A DNA stretch of 64,000 bases from Micropruina sonneratiae. Its GTDB lineage: Bacteria > Actinomycetota > Actinomycetes > Propionibacteriales > Propionibacteriaceae. Positions within the stretch are counted from its first letter, which is position 1. Every line of letters begins with the position of its first letter. The position numbers and the translations under genes were made by a program. This document shows, one piece after another, positions 17,678-29,983 of the stretch. The notes beneath the pieces are model-generated. The model had not been told where the DNA came from, did no database searches, and was given only the letters and a program-made list of their open reading frames with translations. The DNA is taken from the NCBI RefSeq assembly GCF_025972045.1, contig NZ_JAPDHX010000005.1:62001-126000 (forward strand). The letters run 5' to 3'.

Positions 17678-19088
17678 ATGCGCAGGATGATGACGTTCGT
17701 TTGGGCAATCGCCCTGGAAATCACGCTGTCGGGGGTGGCTGCCACGCGAGCCGAAGCGCTCACCGAGTGCTCCAGCGGATCGTCCGACAGTTTCAACAAC
17801 GACGGCTTTCCGACCCCGTGGTGGGTGTGCCCGCCGCCAATGCGGTCGACGTGTTCTGCAGCCGCACGGGGGCACCCACCCGGCTGACACCGGCCGGCCT
17901 CGGCCTGGCCGCACGCACTCGGACGAATTCGGCGCCGCCACCTACGCCTTCGACGTGAACGGCGGCTACTACTACAGCCTGCTGATCGGCTGCCCCCGGG
18001 GTGAACGGTGGGCCGGGCAGGTCACGATCGTGTACGGCAGCCCCGAGGGCCTGGTGACCTCCGGCGTCACGGTGATCGAGTCACCCGACCCGTCCGCGCG
18101 CTTCGGCTGGATCCACACCACGACGACGAGCGACAGCGCTCTGTTGGTCGGCGCACCCGGCTACGACGACGGGGCGGCGACCGACGCCGGCGCCGTGTAC
18201 TTCTACCCGCTCACCTCTCCGGTGTTGGGGTCGGCCAGCCGGGTCACCCAGAGCAGCCCCGGCGTGGACGGCGATTCGACGGCGGGTGACAACTTCGGCG
18301 GCGTCGTGGCAGACGACCTGGTCGGTATGCCCAACAAGGACGTCGGTGCCGCGGCCGATGCCGGCGCGGTGGTGAAGCTGGTCACGACGACCGGGGACCC
18401 GATGACCGTGCGGGGCATGTCGTACACGCAGAACAGCCCTGCGTGCCCGGCGTGGACGAGACGGGCGACCACTCCGGTGCCGCCTTGGGTGTGGACTACT
18501 ACGCGGCCGTCGGGGTGCCTGGCGAAGACATCGCAGCAAGGTGGACACGGGCTCGGTGCAGGTATTTGTGGACGCCGACGACGAGCTCAAAGTGATGCAG
18601 TCGATCGACCAGAACACGTCCGGCGTTCCGGGCGCCAACGAAACCGGCGACCGGTTCGGGTCGGCAGTGGTCATCGGATATTTCATGTCCCCAAACGACG
18701 GTACCTACCAGTTGTGGGTCGGGGCGCCTGGGGAAAACGTCGGATCGGTGGTCGATGCCGGCAGCATCACCCGCATGAATCTCTTCTGGAAGCTGAAGGC
18801 GACCAGCCTGACGTCGGGCCACGGATTGCCGGGCAAGTCCGAGAAGGGCGACCAACTCGGGGCCACGCTGGCCGGCCTGCGCAACTATCAGATGGGAGCC
18901 GACTGGGAGGGCACGCTCAGTGTGCTCATCGGCGTTCCGCGCGAAGACCGTGGCACCGCCGCCGACTCGGGCTGGGGGATCCTTGCCGACTGCTGGACGA
19001 CGTCCAAGGGTCCGCAGCCCTATTCGCTGAACAACAAGGCACGGGCGGCGAGCACTATGGGCAGTATCTGGGCCGAACCCTGCTGTGA
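17678..19088 (+). pseudogene. Secreted FG-GAP beta-propeller protein, multiply frameshifted
   Basis: An N-terminal signal peptide (MRRMMTFVWAIALEITLSGV, with cleavage near ATRAEA) is followed by seven or eight FG-GAP repeats that can only be read by changing frame at about 17820, 17910, 18440, 18535 and 19045. Examples are DEFGAATYAFDV, RFGWIHTTT with LLVGAPGYDDG, GDNFGGVVAD, GDHSGAALGVDYYAAVGVPG, GDRFGSAVVIG with WVGAPGENVG, and GDQLGATLAG with VLIGVPREDRG. Each repeat ends with a DAG-type turn, as in integrin-alpha-like propellers. The intact ancestor was an exported protein of about 470 residues, perhaps adhesive or calcium-binding. Five frameshifts make it a pseudogene. Confidence 0.82.
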
Positions 19089-19135
19089 CCGCAACCAGCA
19101 GGCACAGACGAGGTGACGCGCACTACGCTCGGGTG

Positions 19136-19492
19136 ATGGACGAGCGGCTGCAACGGCGCACTCCACCGGCGCTCCGGCCGGCCTCGACCGGCGTCGCGGT
19201 GGTGGTGAACCTGGCCCAGGTGCACAGCAAGTACCTCGGCGAGACCGAGAAGGTGCTTCGCGAACTGTTCGACGAGGCCGAACGCAAGGGTTGGACGCTC
19301 TTCTTCGACGAGGCGGACGCGCTGTTCGACCGCCGCACCGAGGTGGCGTCCGGCCATGACCGATACGCCGGCCTCGACACCAACTGGCTGTTGCGCCGCA
19401 TCGAGGGGCTGAACACCCGGATCGTGCCTGGTGCGGGGGTCGCCGAGCGCGAACTGAAGGGATTCTCGGTGCGGCACTTTCCCCCCGACTGA
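19136..19492 (+). pseudogene. Fragment of an AAA+ ATPase
   Basis: The 118-residue reading frame keeps the middle of an AAA domain: [20 protein letters not shown] (the pore-loop region) and a Walker B motif, [17 protein letters not shown], followed by [10 protein letters not shown]. The Walker A part is missing upstream and the sensor/arginine-finger part is gone downstream. The YLGETEK...FFDEADALF arrangement is typical of the single-domain AAA ATPases found with extracellular contractile injection systems, but no other gene of such a system is present. It is almost certainly a remnant and lies directly after the wrecked FG-GAP gene. Confidence 0.7.
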
Positions 19493-19538
19493 CTCGGTCG
19501 GGTCTGCCCACGCGAGCATCGCTACGGCACACTGAGGC

Positions 19539-19937
19539 ATGGCCGCACGCGTCGAACTGCCCCACCCGCACCTGATCTGGCTGCGGTCGGCCGTCACCCT
19601 GCTGATCAGCGCGGTGATCGGTCAGGCCGGCTTCGCCGCCGCGGCGATCGGCAAACGCGACAAGAGCTACCTCGTGTTTCACGCCATCGGTGCCGGCGTG
19701 ACGATCACCCTGGCGATCGCCTGCGCGATCTGTTTCACCGTGCTGCGCCGCACCGCCGGACGGGTGCTGCTCTGGCTCGCCTGGCTGACCGCGGCGGCGA
19801 TCGTCGTGCAGTTCACCCTGGGCAAGCTCGAGATCGCCGACGTGCACATCTTTCTGGGCGTGCTGATCGCCATGCTGACCACGGCCCTCACCTCGTGGAC
19901 GTATCGACGACCGCCCCCGACCGAGTCCGCCGGTTGA
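19539..19937 (+). CDS. Four-helix membrane protein of unknown function
   Basis: A 132-residue protein with four predicted membrane helices (about residues 14-33, 46-66, 74-93 and 99-117). The first has RSAVTLLISAVIGQAGFAAA and the third VLLWLAWLTAAAIVVQFTLG. Such compact four-helix proteins are common in actinobacteria. The His in VFHAIGAG and ADVHIFLGVL, with two residues facing each other, could suggest heme or metal binding, but this is weak. It precedes typA by 95 bp. Confidence 0.7.
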   Translation: MAARVELPHPHLIWLRSAVTLLISAVIGQAGFAAAAIGKRDKSYLVFHAIGAGVTITLAIACAICFTVLRRTAGRVLLWLAWLTAAAIVVQFTLGKLEIADVHIFLGVLIAMLTTALTSWTYRRPPPTESAG

Positions 19938-20032
19938 GCCCGGCCTCGCCAGGCTCGACCAGCGGTGGCGGTGCGACCCGACGTCCGGCCAACCCGTAGA
20001 ATCATCAGGTTGTCCGAACCGAGGAGCCCTGC

Positions 20033-21889
<1,857 letters not shown>

Positions 21890-21895
<6 letters not shown>

Positions 21896-21916
21896 CGGTC
21901 GAGCCGGCGGTCAGCC
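21890..21916. terminator. Hairpin shared by the convergent typA and Lrp-type gene ends
   Basis: GGCTGAC (21890-21896) and GTCAGCC (21910-21916) form a 7-bp stem around a 13-nt loop. It includes both stop codons of the converging genes, which are only 15 bp apart, so it probably ends transcription from both sides. Confidence 0.55.
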
Positions 21917-22417
21917 GAACGGCACCCAGTCGCCGCGGACGTCCTCGAGGATCACGCAGGTCTCGGTGCCGGCGATCTCGGGGTGCCGGCTCAGCTCGTT
22001 GACCACGAAGTCGCGCAACTCGCTGGGGTCGGACGCCGCCACCGTCACCGCCAGGTCGTACTGCCCGGTCAGGAACAGCACCCTCAGCACCCCCCGGACG
22101 CCGGCCAGCCGGTGCGCCTCGTCGCGCAGCCGCGGGCGGGCGCTGTCCTTGAGCTTGACCAGGATCAGCGACTGCACCGGCGCACCGAGCGCCACCAGGT
22201 TCACGTCGGCGTGGAAGCCACGGATCACCCCCGAATCGACCAGTGCCGACACCCGGGTGTGGGCGGTCGATTCGGCGATGTTCGCGCCGAGGGCGAGCCG
22301 GCTGTTCGACATGCGCCCGTTGGCGACCAGCAATCGCACCAGGCGCCGGTCGATGTCGTCCAACGCCCGAGGATTCTTCGGCCGCACCTGCTTTGCACGG
22401 GCGTTCTCCCCGGTCAC
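21911..22417 (-). CDS. Lrp/AsnC-family transcriptional regulator, probably of alanine metabolism
   Basis: A 168-residue regulator. The N-terminal HTH (about residues 18-70; [20 protein letters not shown] and [18 protein letters not shown]) is followed by an AsnC-type ligand-binding RAM domain with [20 protein letters not shown] and the acidic end [12 protein letters not shown]. It is divergent from the alanine dehydrogenase gene across 120 bp, the arrangement seen for mycobacterial aldR-ald, where the regulator senses amino acids and controls ald. The extra N-terminal tail (about 17 residues) is basic. Confidence 0.88.
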   Translation of the reverse strand: MTGENARAKQVRPKNPRALDDIDRRLVRLLVANGRMSNSRLALGANIAESTAHTRVSALVDSGVIRGFHADVNLVALGAPVQSLILVKLKDSARPRLRDEAHRLAGVRGVLRVLFLTGQYDLAVTVAASDPSELRDFVVNELSRHPEIAGTETCVILEDVRGDWVPFG

Positions 22418-22537
22418 TGTCGCAGGTTATCCGAAGCTTCTGCCGATCGTGGCCGCCGCTGATGACTTCGCCGCGGGCAGGGAAAAGAATCCTCGGCAAC
22501 AACCGGCTGTCCCCCAGTTTCCTACGCAGAGAGGCGC

Positions 22538-23662
22538 ATGAACATGAAGATCGGCGTTCCCACCGAGATCAAGAGCCAAGAGAACCGCGTCGCCATCACC
22601 CCCGCCGGCGCGCACCACCTGACCCAGCGCGGCCACGAGGTGCTGGTGCAGGCCGGGGCCGGCATCGGCTCGGCCATCAGCGACGACGACTACCGCCACG
22701 CCGGCGCCACGCTGGTCGACGACGCGGCCGACGTCTGGGCGGGCGCCGACCTGCTGCTGAAGGTCAAGGAGCCGATCGCCGCCGAGTACGGCTACCTGCG
22801 GCCCGGCCAGGTGCTGTTCACCTACCTGCACCTGGCCGCCGACCAGCCCCAGACCGAGGCGTTGCTGCACTCCGGGACCACCGCGATCGCCTACGAGACC
22901 GTGCAGACCGACACCGGCGCGCTGCCGCTGCTGCGGCCGATGAGCGAGGTGGCCGGACGGCTCTCGGTGCTGGCCGGCACCCACGCCCTGATGAAGCACG
23001 CCGGCGGCGACGGCGTCCTGCTGCCCGGCGTTCCCGGTGTCACCCCGGGCAGGGTCGTGGTGATCGGCGGCGGTGTCGCCGGCCTGAACGCGGCCCAGAT
23101 CGCCCACGGACTGCGCGCCGACGTCACCATCATCGACATCAGCACCGACCGGTTGGTGCAGCTCGACTCGGAGTTCACCGGCCAGGTGAAGACCCAGATG
23201 TCGACGGCCTACGCCATCGAACGGGCCATCGGCGAGGCCGACCTGGTGATCGGTTCGGTGCTGGTTCCGGGCGCCCGCGCCCCCAAGCTGGTGACCAACG
23301 ACATGGTGGCCAAGGCCAAGCCGGGCTCGGTCTTCGTCGACATCGCCGTCGACCAGGGCGGCTGCTTCGCGGACACCCACGCCACCACCCACGCCGAACC
23401 CACCTACCGGGTGCACGACGCGGTGTTCTACGCGGTGGCCAACATGCCCGGTGCGGTTCCGGTCACCTCCACCTACGCGCTGACCAACGCCACGCTGCCC
23501 TACGTCACCCGGATCGCGGACGCCGGCTGGCTCGACGCCCTGCGTGCCGACCGCACCCTGGCCAGGGGCCTGTCCACCATCGAGGGGACGCTCACCAGCC
23601 AGCCGGTCGCCGAGGCCTGGGGTCACTCGTTCACCCCGATCCAGCACGTGCTCGCCGCCTGA
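22538..23662 (+). CDS. ald: Alanine dehydrogenase
   Basis: A 374-residue NAD-dependent enzyme that converts alanine to pyruvate and ammonia and back. The substrate-binding Lys lies in [13 protein letters not shown] and the catalytic His in TYLHLAADQ. The Rossmann motif is [16 protein letters not shown] (about residues 169-184), with an Asp after the second strand (IDIS) that selects [21 protein letters not shown] is the conserved C-terminal signature. ATG 22538 follows AGAGG; the ATG at 22544 would also serve. The Lrp-type gene is divergent and a D-serine/alanine/glycine permease gene follows, forming an alanine-use module. Confidence 0.96.
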   Translation: MNMKIGVPTEIKSQENRVAITPAGAHHLTQRGHEVLVQAGAGIGSAISDDDYRHAGATLVDDAADVWAGADLLLKVKEPIAAEYGYLRPGQVLFTYLHLAADQPQTEALLHSGTTAIAYETVQTDTGALPLLRPMSEVAGRLSVLAGTHALMKHAGGDGVLLPGVPGVTPGRVVVIGGGVAGLNAAQIAHGLRADVTIIDISTDRLVQLDSEFTGQVKTQMSTAYAIERAIGEADLVIGSVLVPGARAPKLVTNDMVAKAKPGSVFVDIAVDQGGCFADTHATTHAEPTYRVHDAVFYAVANMPGAVPVTSTYALTNATLPYVTRIADAGWLDALRADRTLARGLSTIEGTLTSQPVAEAWGHSFTPIQHVLAA

Positions 23663-23726
23663 GGCCGCACCCTCCACCCGGACGCCGCCCAGGCGTCCGC
23701 TACCCCCAACGGTTCTCCGGCCCGCC

Positions 23727-23743
23727 GCCCCCGCGGCGGGGGC
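23727..23743. terminator. GC-rich hairpin between ald and cycA
   Basis: GCCCCCG-CGG-CGGGGGC is a perfect 7-bp GC stem with a 3-nt loop, 65 bp after the ald stop and 63 bp before cycA. It could end or attenuate the ald transcript so that cycA is expressed less or separately. Confidence 0.5.
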
Positions 23744-23805
23744 CGGGGACCCGAACCGGCGGGCGCACGTCCGCCTGCCCGAGGAATGAAGACGAAGGAG
23801 TTTTC

Positions 23806-25254
23806 ATGACCCCCAAGACCCGCACCACCCAGCCCGCAGCCACCCACCCCACCAACGGCCGACCCCCGACCGACCCAGCACCCGAGGGGCACGACCACCT
23901 CGACCGCGCCCTGGGCAACCGTCACCTGCAGATGATCGCCATCGGCGGCGCCATCGGCACCGGCCTGTTCATGGGCTCGGGCAAGACCATCTCGCTGGCC
24001 GGCCCGTCGATCCTGCTCGTCTACGCCATCATCGGCGGCTTCCTGTTCTTCGTCATGCGTGCGATGGGCGAGCTGCTGCTGTCGAACCTGCAGTACAAGT
24101 CGTTCCGCGACATCGCCGAGGACGTGCTGGGCCCCTGGGCCGGCTTCTTCGCCGGCTGGACGTACTGGTTCTGCTGGATCGTGATCGGCGTCGCCGACCT
24201 GACCGCCGTCACCGCGTACGTGTCGTACTGGTTCCCCGACCTGCCCAAGTGGGTGGCGGCCACCAGCCTGGTGGTGCTGCTGCTGGTGCTGAACCTGGTC
24301 ACGGTGAAGCTGTTCGGCGAGATCGAGTTCTGGTTCGCGCTGATCAAGATCGTCGCCATCGTCGCCCTGATCGGCGTCGCCGTCGTCATGGTCGCCACCG
24401 GCTTCATCTCGCCCGAGGGCCATCAGGCCTCCCTCGCAAACCTGTGGAACGGCGGTGGCTTCTTCCCGACCGGCGCCGGCGGCTTCCTGGCCGGCTTCCA
24501 GATCGCGTTCTTCGCCTTCCTCGGCATCGAGCTCGTCGGCACCGCCGCCGCCGAGACCAAGGACCCCACCCACACCCTGCCGCGTGCCATCAACGCCATT
24601 CCGATCCGGGTCGGGCTGTTCTACATCTGCGCGCTCGCCGCGATCATGGCGGTGACCCCGTGGCAGTTGATCAACCCCGCCGTCAGCCCGTTCGTGTCGA
24701 TGTTCGGCCTGGCCGGCTTCGGACTGGCGGCGTCGGCGATCAACTTCGTGGTGCTCACCTCGGCGGCCTCGTCGGCCAACTCGGGGATCTACTCCACCTC
24801 GCGGATGCTGTACGGGCTCGCGCTCGACCGCAAGGCGCCCAAGCCGTTCGGACGCCTGTCCCGCTTCAAGGTGCCGGCCAACGGCCTGGTGTTCTCCTGC
24901 TGCTGCCTGCTGCCCGGCCTGGTGCTGCTGTACACCACCGACTCAATCGTGTCCGCGTTCACCCTGGCCACGACGGTGGCGTCGGTGCTGTTCATCTTCG
25001 TCTGGGGCCTGATCGTCGCGTCCTACCTGGTGTACCGCCGCCGGCAGCCGCAGGCGCATGCCGCCTCGGTGTACAAGATGCCGGCCGGCGTCGTCATGTG
25101 CTGGGTGGTGTTCGGCTTCTTCGCGGTGATGATCGGCATTCTCGCCATGGAGCCCGACACCCGGATGGCCCTGGCGGTGACCCCGATCTGGTTCGCCGCC
25201 CTGGCCGTCGCCTACCGGGTGCATCTGCGGCGCGCCGCCGGCGCCGGCAGCTAG
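23806..25254 (+). CDS. cycA: D-serine/D-alanine/glycine permease (CycA type)
   Basis: A 482-residue APC-family (amino acid transporter subgroup AAT) permease with 12 membrane helices. It has [20 protein letters not shown] at helix 1, [16 protein letters not shown] at helix 2 and [18 protein letters not shown] after helix 6, all typical of CycA. The ATG at 23806 is chosen because AAGGAG ends 5 bp upstream. The N-terminal 40 residues are a Pro/Thr-rich cytoplasmic tail. Following ald and an Lrp-type regulator, it most likely imports alanine, glycine or serine. Confidence 0.92.
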   Translation: MTPKTRTTQPAATHPTNGRPPTDPAPEGHDHLDRALGNRHLQMIAIGGAIGTGLFMGSGKTISLAGPSILLVYAIIGGFLFFVMRAMGELLLSNLQYKSFRDIAEDVLGPWAGFFAGWTYWFCWIVIGVADLTAVTAYVSYWFPDLPKWVAATSLVVLLLVLNLVTVKLFGEIEFWFALIKIVAIVALIGVAVVMVATGFISPEGHQASLANLWNGGGFFPTGAGGFLAGFQIAFFAFLGIELVGTAAAETKDPTHTLPRAINAIPIRVGLFYICALAAIMAVTPWQLINPAVSPFVSMFGLAGFGLAASAINFVVLTSAASSANSGIYSTSRMLYGLALDRKAPKPFGRLSRFKVPANGLVFSCCCLLPGLVLLYTTDSIVSAFTLATTVASVLFIFVWGLIVASYLVYRRRQPQAHAASVYKMPAGVVMCWVVFGFFAVMIGILAMEPDTRMALAVTPIWFAALAVAYRVHLRRAAGAGS

Positions 25255-25281
25255 GCCCGGTTCCCGGTGGGGGGCCGCCGC

Positions 25282-26571
25282 TCACTCGGCGACGGCCTCC
25301 CAAGCCAGCTCCTCGCCGTCCGCGTCCAGCCGCCACGGGCCGGGGGTGCGTTCGATCAGCGGCTCCAGCACCAAGGTCTCGAGGTTGCGCTGCAGGTGCC
25401 GCGCGCCCCGCCGGGGGTCGTGGTGACGCCGGGCGATCAGGTCACGGGCGGCGGTCGTGACCTCCAGCCGCCAGCCGCGCGACTCCAACCGGGCCAGCAC
25501 CGGTCCGAGTTCCAGGTCGAGGATGCGCCGGATCGCCCCGGCGTCCAGCGGACGGCACACCAGCACCGCGTCGAGGCGCCCGATCAGCTCGGGCGGAAGG
25601 GTCGTCGTGACGGCATGCTCGATGGCGGCCACCAGGCGGTCGGCGTCCTCGTCGCCGGTACCGACGCCGAAGCCGAGGCCGGTGCGGTTGCCCTCGGCGG
25701 CGCCGAGGTTCGAGGTGAGCACCACGGTGACGTCGGCGAACGGCACCTGGACCCCGGGGGAGTCGGTCAGCCGGCCCGAGTCGAACACCTGCAGGAACGT
25801 GTTCCACACCGCCGGATCGGCCTTCTCGACCTCGTCCAGCAGCATGACGCAGCGCGGGCGCGCCGCGATCCGGGTGGTCAGCCAGCCGCTCGGGTCGTCG
25901 GACCCGATGTAACCCGGCGGCGGCCCGAACAGCCGGTTCACCGAATGCGGCTCGCTGTACTCGCTGAGGTCGACGCCGACCAGCGCCTCGGCCGAGCCGT
26001 GCAGCACCTGCGCCAGGGCCCGCGCGATCGACGACTTGCCCACCCCGGTCGGCCCGGCCAGCAGAAACACGCCGTTGGGTCGTTCGGGCCGCAGGTCGAG
26101 TTCGGCAAGGGTGAGGCTGATCCGGCGGCTCAGGGTGCGCAGCACCTCGTCCTGGCCGATGATGAGGGCGGCGAGCCCGGCGAACAGCTCGGCGGCCGGA
26201 CGCCCCGGCGGGGGCTCGTCGGTCACGGCCGGAGTCGCCGGAGGCGAGGGCGCCACCGACGGGGCCACGGCCGGTTCCGACGGCAGGTCGAGCACCGCGG
26301 CGAAGGCGCCGGCCAGGTCGGAGCTGCCCCAGGCGGTCCGGTCGAGCCACCGGACGAGCTCCGCCGCGTCCGGCTCGAAGCCCGAACCGTCGAGGGCCGG
26401 ACGCGCGGCCACCCGATCACGCACCTGCCCGGCCACCGCAGGACCGAGGAACTCGACCGCCGACGGGTCCACCTCGAGCCAGGCCGCAGCCAGGTGCTCG
26501 GTCGCCACCCGACCGCCATCGGCCAACCGTTCGGCACCGGCCAGCACCGCGGCCCGCCACGAGTCAGCCAT
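25282..26571 (-). CDS. Clp/HSP100-like AAA+ ATPase with a single nucleotide-binding domain
   Basis: A 429-residue protein. The AAA+ domain (about residues 140-425) has Walker A LAGPTGVGKSSIAR, the pore loop GPPPGYIGSDD, Walker B CVMLLDEVEKADP, sensor 1 VVLTSNLGA, the Arg finger in PELIGRLDAV and sensor 2 DPRRGARHLQR, all of the ClpA/ClpB second-domain type with the C-terminal D2-small subdomain. The N-terminal 90 residues are helical and only loosely like a Clp N-domain, followed by a Pro-rich linker. ClpP-binding loops are not evident. Its start overlaps the stop of the TIR-protein gene by 8 bp, so it acts with that protein. Confidence 0.85.
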   Translation of the reverse strand: MADSWRAAVLAGAERLADGGRVATEHLAAAWLEVDPSAVEFLGPAVAGQVRDRVAARPALDGSGFEPDAAELVRWLDRTAWGSSDLAGAFAAVLDLPSEPAVAPSVAPSPPATPAVTDEPPPGRPAAELFAGLAALIIGQDEVLRTLSRRISLTLAELDLRPERPNGVFLLAGPTGVGKSSIARALAQVLHGSAEALVGVDLSEYSEPHSVNRLFGPPPGYIGSDDPSGWLTTRIAARPRCVMLLDEVEKADPAVWNTFLQVFDSGRLTDSPGVQVPFADVTVVLTSNLGAAEGNRTGLGFGVGTGDEDADRLVAAIEHAVTTTLPPELIGRLDAVLVCRPLDAGAIRRILDLELGPVLARLESRGWRLEVTTAARDLIARRHHDPRRGARHLQRNLETLVLEPLIERTPGPWRLDADGEELAWEAVAE

Positions 26572-27665
26572 CGGCGTCACCGAACAGTCGACCCTCACGG
26601 GCGTGGTGTTCCAGTAGGGCAGCGAATTGCCGGTAGGCCTCCGGGAGTGCCTGATCGGGCGGCGGCACCGGCCAGGATCCGTCGCTGTAGCGGCCGTACG
26701 GGTCGAGCCGTTCGGCGAAGCGACGTTCGGCCCAGGCACCGACGACGGTCTGGGTGAGCCGTTGCCACGACCGGCCCTGCATCGGTGCGTTCTCGAACAG
26801 GTCGGGCACCTCCTCGCCGATCCAGCCGTCCTCACCGCGCAGGGCCAGGTCGCCGAAACCCTCGTCCAGTTCCCGCAGCCGAGTCCGGGTCCGGACCGGT
26901 ACCAGCAGCGGGAGGTACTGCAGCCAGTCGCCGTGGCCGAGCAGGCGCACCGGTGAGCTGCCGGCGTTCAGCCGCATGACCGTCGCCGCCAGCAGCGCAG
27001 CCCCAAAACTCGGCCCGCCGAACAACGTGTCGCCGACCTGCACGCGGCCGGGGAGGTCGCGCAACAGGGCGAGGCTGTACCCGATCACCGCGCTCGCCAC
27101 CTGCACCCGGCCCCGTCGATCGGTCGGCAGCGGGAAGTCCCAGCAACTGCGGAACCACCCCACCGGGCCGGGCACCGGGACGCCGTTGCGTTCGGCGTCC
27201 CGCCACAGCACCTCTGCGAGCCGCAAGGCGGCCGGCTGAAAGCGGATGGGCGGTGAGGAAGTCCGGATCGTCGCGGAGGGTGCGCGCCGTGCGGTTCAGC
27301 AGCGGGTGCATCGACTCGGGCAGTTCGGCCGCGGTCGGGAAGCCGGCACCGTCCACCAGCACCGGAATCACCACGCCGACCCGCTCGAGGGCCAACTCGA
27401 CCTCGCGCCGGACGTGGTCGCCCGGTTGGCTGAGCCGCTGCACGCCGTCGGCCGCCGCGCTCACCCAGGTCGGGCCGATCATCACCAGCACCGCCGCGCT
27501 CTGCTCGATCGCCGAGGCGATCTGGGAGGGGAAGTCGATGCCGGGCGGCAGAGAATCGTGGTCGAAGAAGACGTTGTCGCGGCCGAACTCGGCGCACAAC
27601 TGCTGCCACAGGCGTCCGGTGATCGTCCGGGAATCCGAGCGACGGTAGGACAGGAAGATGCGCAC
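26564..27665 (-). pseudogene. TIR-domain protein with unknown C-terminal domain, split by a frameshift
   Basis: From the ATG at 27665 the first 140 residues are a bacterial TIR domain: MRIFLSYRRSDSRTITGRL, DNVFFDHDSLPPGIDF, SAAVLVMIGPTWV and a long helix HVRREVELALER. Homology then continues in the +1 frame from about 27245, through RFQPAALRLAEVLWRDAERN, to a C-terminal domain of about 225 residues (FGGPSFGAALLAATVMRL, RLLGHGDWLQYLP, WQRLTQTVVGAWAERRFAE) that I do not recognise. Either one base was lost near 27240, or a separate protein starts at a TTG (27226) and is made by coupling. The last codons overlap the Clp-like ATPase gene. Bacterial TIR domains often cleave NAD or signal in phage defence. 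Confidence 0.7.
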
Positions 27666-27801
27666 GACGCGGCTCCTCGCGACTCGGGCGACGGGGTGAC
27701 CGACCCTCGGGTGCTGGGAAGGGCGAGTCTAGCGAGGTCGGCCGCCCGGTGGGGGCGGGCCTACGCTTGGTGCACTGCGTGCGAGCGCGAAGGAGGGCGC
27801 C

Positions 27802-28683
27802 ATGGCCGGGGCACAGCATCCGTCGGTGACGGGGATGGACGAGCGCACTCTGGGTCGCATCGACCTCATCCTCTTCGATGCCGACTACCGCGACGCGCAC
27901 GCCGCCCTCGAGGACTCGTGGCGGGTCGCGGTGATGGCGGCAGATGCCCGCATGCGCGCCGCGCACGAGCGTGCCCGCGCCGCCGCGGTCGGCGCGGCGA
28001 ACGCCCGCCGCGACCCCACCGCCCCGCGGGTGCCCACCTCGACCGGGCTGCATCGGGTGGCGCTGGGCGTCGCCCTGGTCGCCGGGGTCGTGGCGGTGGC
28101 CCTGCTCACCACCCCGCGCACCAGCGGTCTCGCCGTGAAGGACGCGCTGCTGCCGGCCGGGCTGCTCGCCGTCGGGTCGGTGATGGTGTTGGGGTGGCTC
28201 GAGCCGCGGCGCGCCAACGGCTCGTTGTGGGGGTCGCGCATCCCGGCGGTGATCCACTTCGGGTTCGGGGGGCTGTGGTTGCTGTCCGCCGCCGCGGTGT
28301 TCGGCCTCCGCTGGGGCGAGGTCGGCACCCTGGACGTGCTGCCGGCCATCGCGGGCCTCACCCTGCTCGCGGGCGCCGGTGTGGCTGCCCTGATCCTGGG
28401 CGAGGTGGCCCACCGGGCCGATCGGTCCGGACGCCAGACCGGCATGGGCAGGGTCACCGGTGATCTGCTCGATCAACGGGACGCCGACGAGGTCTTCGAC
28501 GCCCTCGACCGGTGGTGGGCCGACGCCGGCCCGGACGCCCTGCGCAACTCACCGAACCGGATCCGGGCGGTGCGCCGTGAAGTGTTGGGGCGGCTGCGGG
28601 CCGGAAGGCTGATCGGCGAGCGCGAGGAGCGCGTCGCGTCCTTCGATCCCGATCCGCTGGCCTGGACCGAGCGCCGGCCCTGA
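27802..28683 (+). CDS. Four-helix membrane protein of unknown function
   Basis: A 293-residue protein. An N-terminal cytoplasmic helix bundle (about residues 15-70, rich in Ala/Arg/Asp) precedes four membrane helices (about 80-98, 110-127, 148-168 and 178-198), and a C-terminal cytoplasmic region (about 205-293) contains DEVFDALDRWWADAG and RIRAVRREVLGRLRAGRL. Start ATG 27802 has an excellent site, AAGGAGG. It is divergent from the TIR gene with 136 bp between them, so it might belong to that module, but nothing proves it. No family recognised. Confidence 0.75.
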   Translation: MAGAQHPSVTGMDERTLGRIDLILFDADYRDAHAALEDSWRVAVMAADARMRAAHERARAAAVGAANARRDPTAPRVPTSTGLHRVALGVALVAGVVAVALLTTPRTSGLAVKDALLPAGLLAVGSVMVLGWLEPRRANGSLWGSRIPAVIHFGFGGLWLLSAAAVFGLRWGEVGTLDVLPAIAGLTLLAGAGVAALILGEVAHRADRSGRQTGMGRVTGDLLDQRDADEVFDALDRWWADAGPDALRNSPNRIRAVRREVLGRLRAGRLIGEREERVASFDPDPLAWTERRP

Positions 28684-28773
28684 TCGGTTGGCCGGCTTGT
28701 CCCGGTCCCGCCCGCCGCCCAGCATCGGAGCGGGGCATAGGTTCAGCCGCCCGACGACCCCTAGGGTGTCGCC

Positions 28774-29976
28774 ATGACTGACCAGCCCACGCCCGGCGTC
28801 CGCTCCGAGGTCGGCCGGCTGCGCACCGTGATGCTGCACCGGCCGGGCAACGAACTGCGTCGGCTCACCCCGCGCAACAACGACTCGCTGCTGTTCGACG
28901 GCCTACCCTGGGTCGACCGGGCCCAGGCCGAACACGACGCGTTCGCCGACGTGCTGCGCGGCCGCGGCGTCGAGGTGCTGTACCTCAGCGAACTGCTGAC
29001 GCAGACACTGGCCGACCCCGAGGCCCGCCAGTCGGCGATCGAGCACACGGTGACCGACCTGCGCCTGGGCGACACCCTGCGCCGCTACCTGGTCGACGCG
29101 CTCGGCGACCAGGGGCCCAGCGAACTGGCCGAGATCCTGATGGCGGGCCTGCGCACCGACGAGGTGTCCTCGACGGGCAGCCTGGTGGTGGCACTGCACG
29201 AACCGGACGACTTCCTGATCGACCCGCTGCCGAACCTGCTGTTCACCAGGGACTCCAGTGTGTGGGTCGGCGACCGGGCCACGATCACGTCGCTGGCCAT
29301 GCCGGCCCGCAGGCGTGAGACCCAGCTCACCGAACTCATCTACGAGTTCCATCCGCGCTTCGCCGGCGTGCAGCGCATCCACGGCTGGGACGCCGAACTG
29401 CTCGAGGGCGGCGACGTGCTGGCGCTGGCCGAGGGCGTGCTGGCCGTCGGCGTGGGCGAGCGGACGCGTCCGGCCGGCGCCGAGCGGTTGGCCAGGACAG
29501 CGTTCGAGCTGGGCCTGGCGCACACCGTGCTGGCGGTGCCGATCGATCAGGACCGGGCCACCATGCACCTGGACACGATCTGCACCATGGTCGATGTCGA
29601 CGCGATGGTGATGTACCCCAACGTCGCGCACCGGCTGTCGGCGATCACGATCAAGCCGGACGCCGACGGCGACCTGGTGATCGAGCCGATCGAGCACTTC
29701 CTGGACGCCGCCGCGCGGGCGATGGGCATCGAACGCCTGCGGCTGATCGACACCGGTCTCGATCCGGTCACCGCCGAACGCGAGCAGTGGGACGACGGCA
29801 ACAACACCCTGGCCATCGAGCCACGGGTCGCGATCGCCTACGAACGCAACGTGGAGACCAATGAGCGGTTGGCGGACGCCGGCATCGAGGTGATCGCGAT
29901 CGCCGGTTCCGAACTGGGCTCAGGCCGTGGCGGGCCGCGGTGCATGTCGTGCCCGATCAGCCGCGACCCACTGTGA
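28774..29976 (+). CDS. arcA: Arginine deiminase
   Basis: A 400-residue enzyme that hydrolyses arginine to citrulline and ammonia. The guanidino-group-modifying motifs are all present: [11 protein letters not shown], the catalytic Glu/His region YEFHPRF...[28 protein letters not shown] with the catalytic His, and the nucleophilic Cys in [10 protein letters not shown] near the C-terminus. Length fits the family. No arcB, arcC or arcD follows, so the rest of the ADI pathway is elsewhere or absent. The gene may serve acid tolerance or energy gain from arginine. Confidence 0.96.
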   Translation: MTDQPTPGVRSEVGRLRTVMLHRPGNELRRLTPRNNDSLLFDGLPWVDRAQAEHDAFADVLRGRGVEVLYLSELLTQTLADPEARQSAIEHTVTDLRLGDTLRRYLVDALGDQGPSELAEILMAGLRTDEVSSTGSLVVALHEPDDFLIDPLPNLLFTRDSSVWVGDRATITSLAMPARRRETQLTELIYEFHPRFAGVQRIHGWDAELLEGGDVLALAEGVLAVGVGERTRPAGAERLARTAFELGLAHTVLAVPIDQDRATMHLDTICTMVDVDAMVMYPNVAHRLSAITIKPDADGDLVIEPIEHFLDAAARAMGIERLRLIDTGLDPVTAEREQWDDGNNTLAIEPRVAIAYERNVETNERLADAGIEVIAIAGSELGSGRGGPRCMSCPISRDPL

Positions 29977-29983
29977 GACCCAC

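Noticed and set aside
22243-25254. Single open frame of about 1000 residues across ald and cycA
   Set aside because: The first half is the shadow of ald in another frame; only the CycA part from 23806 is a protein, and it has its own strong ribosome binding site.
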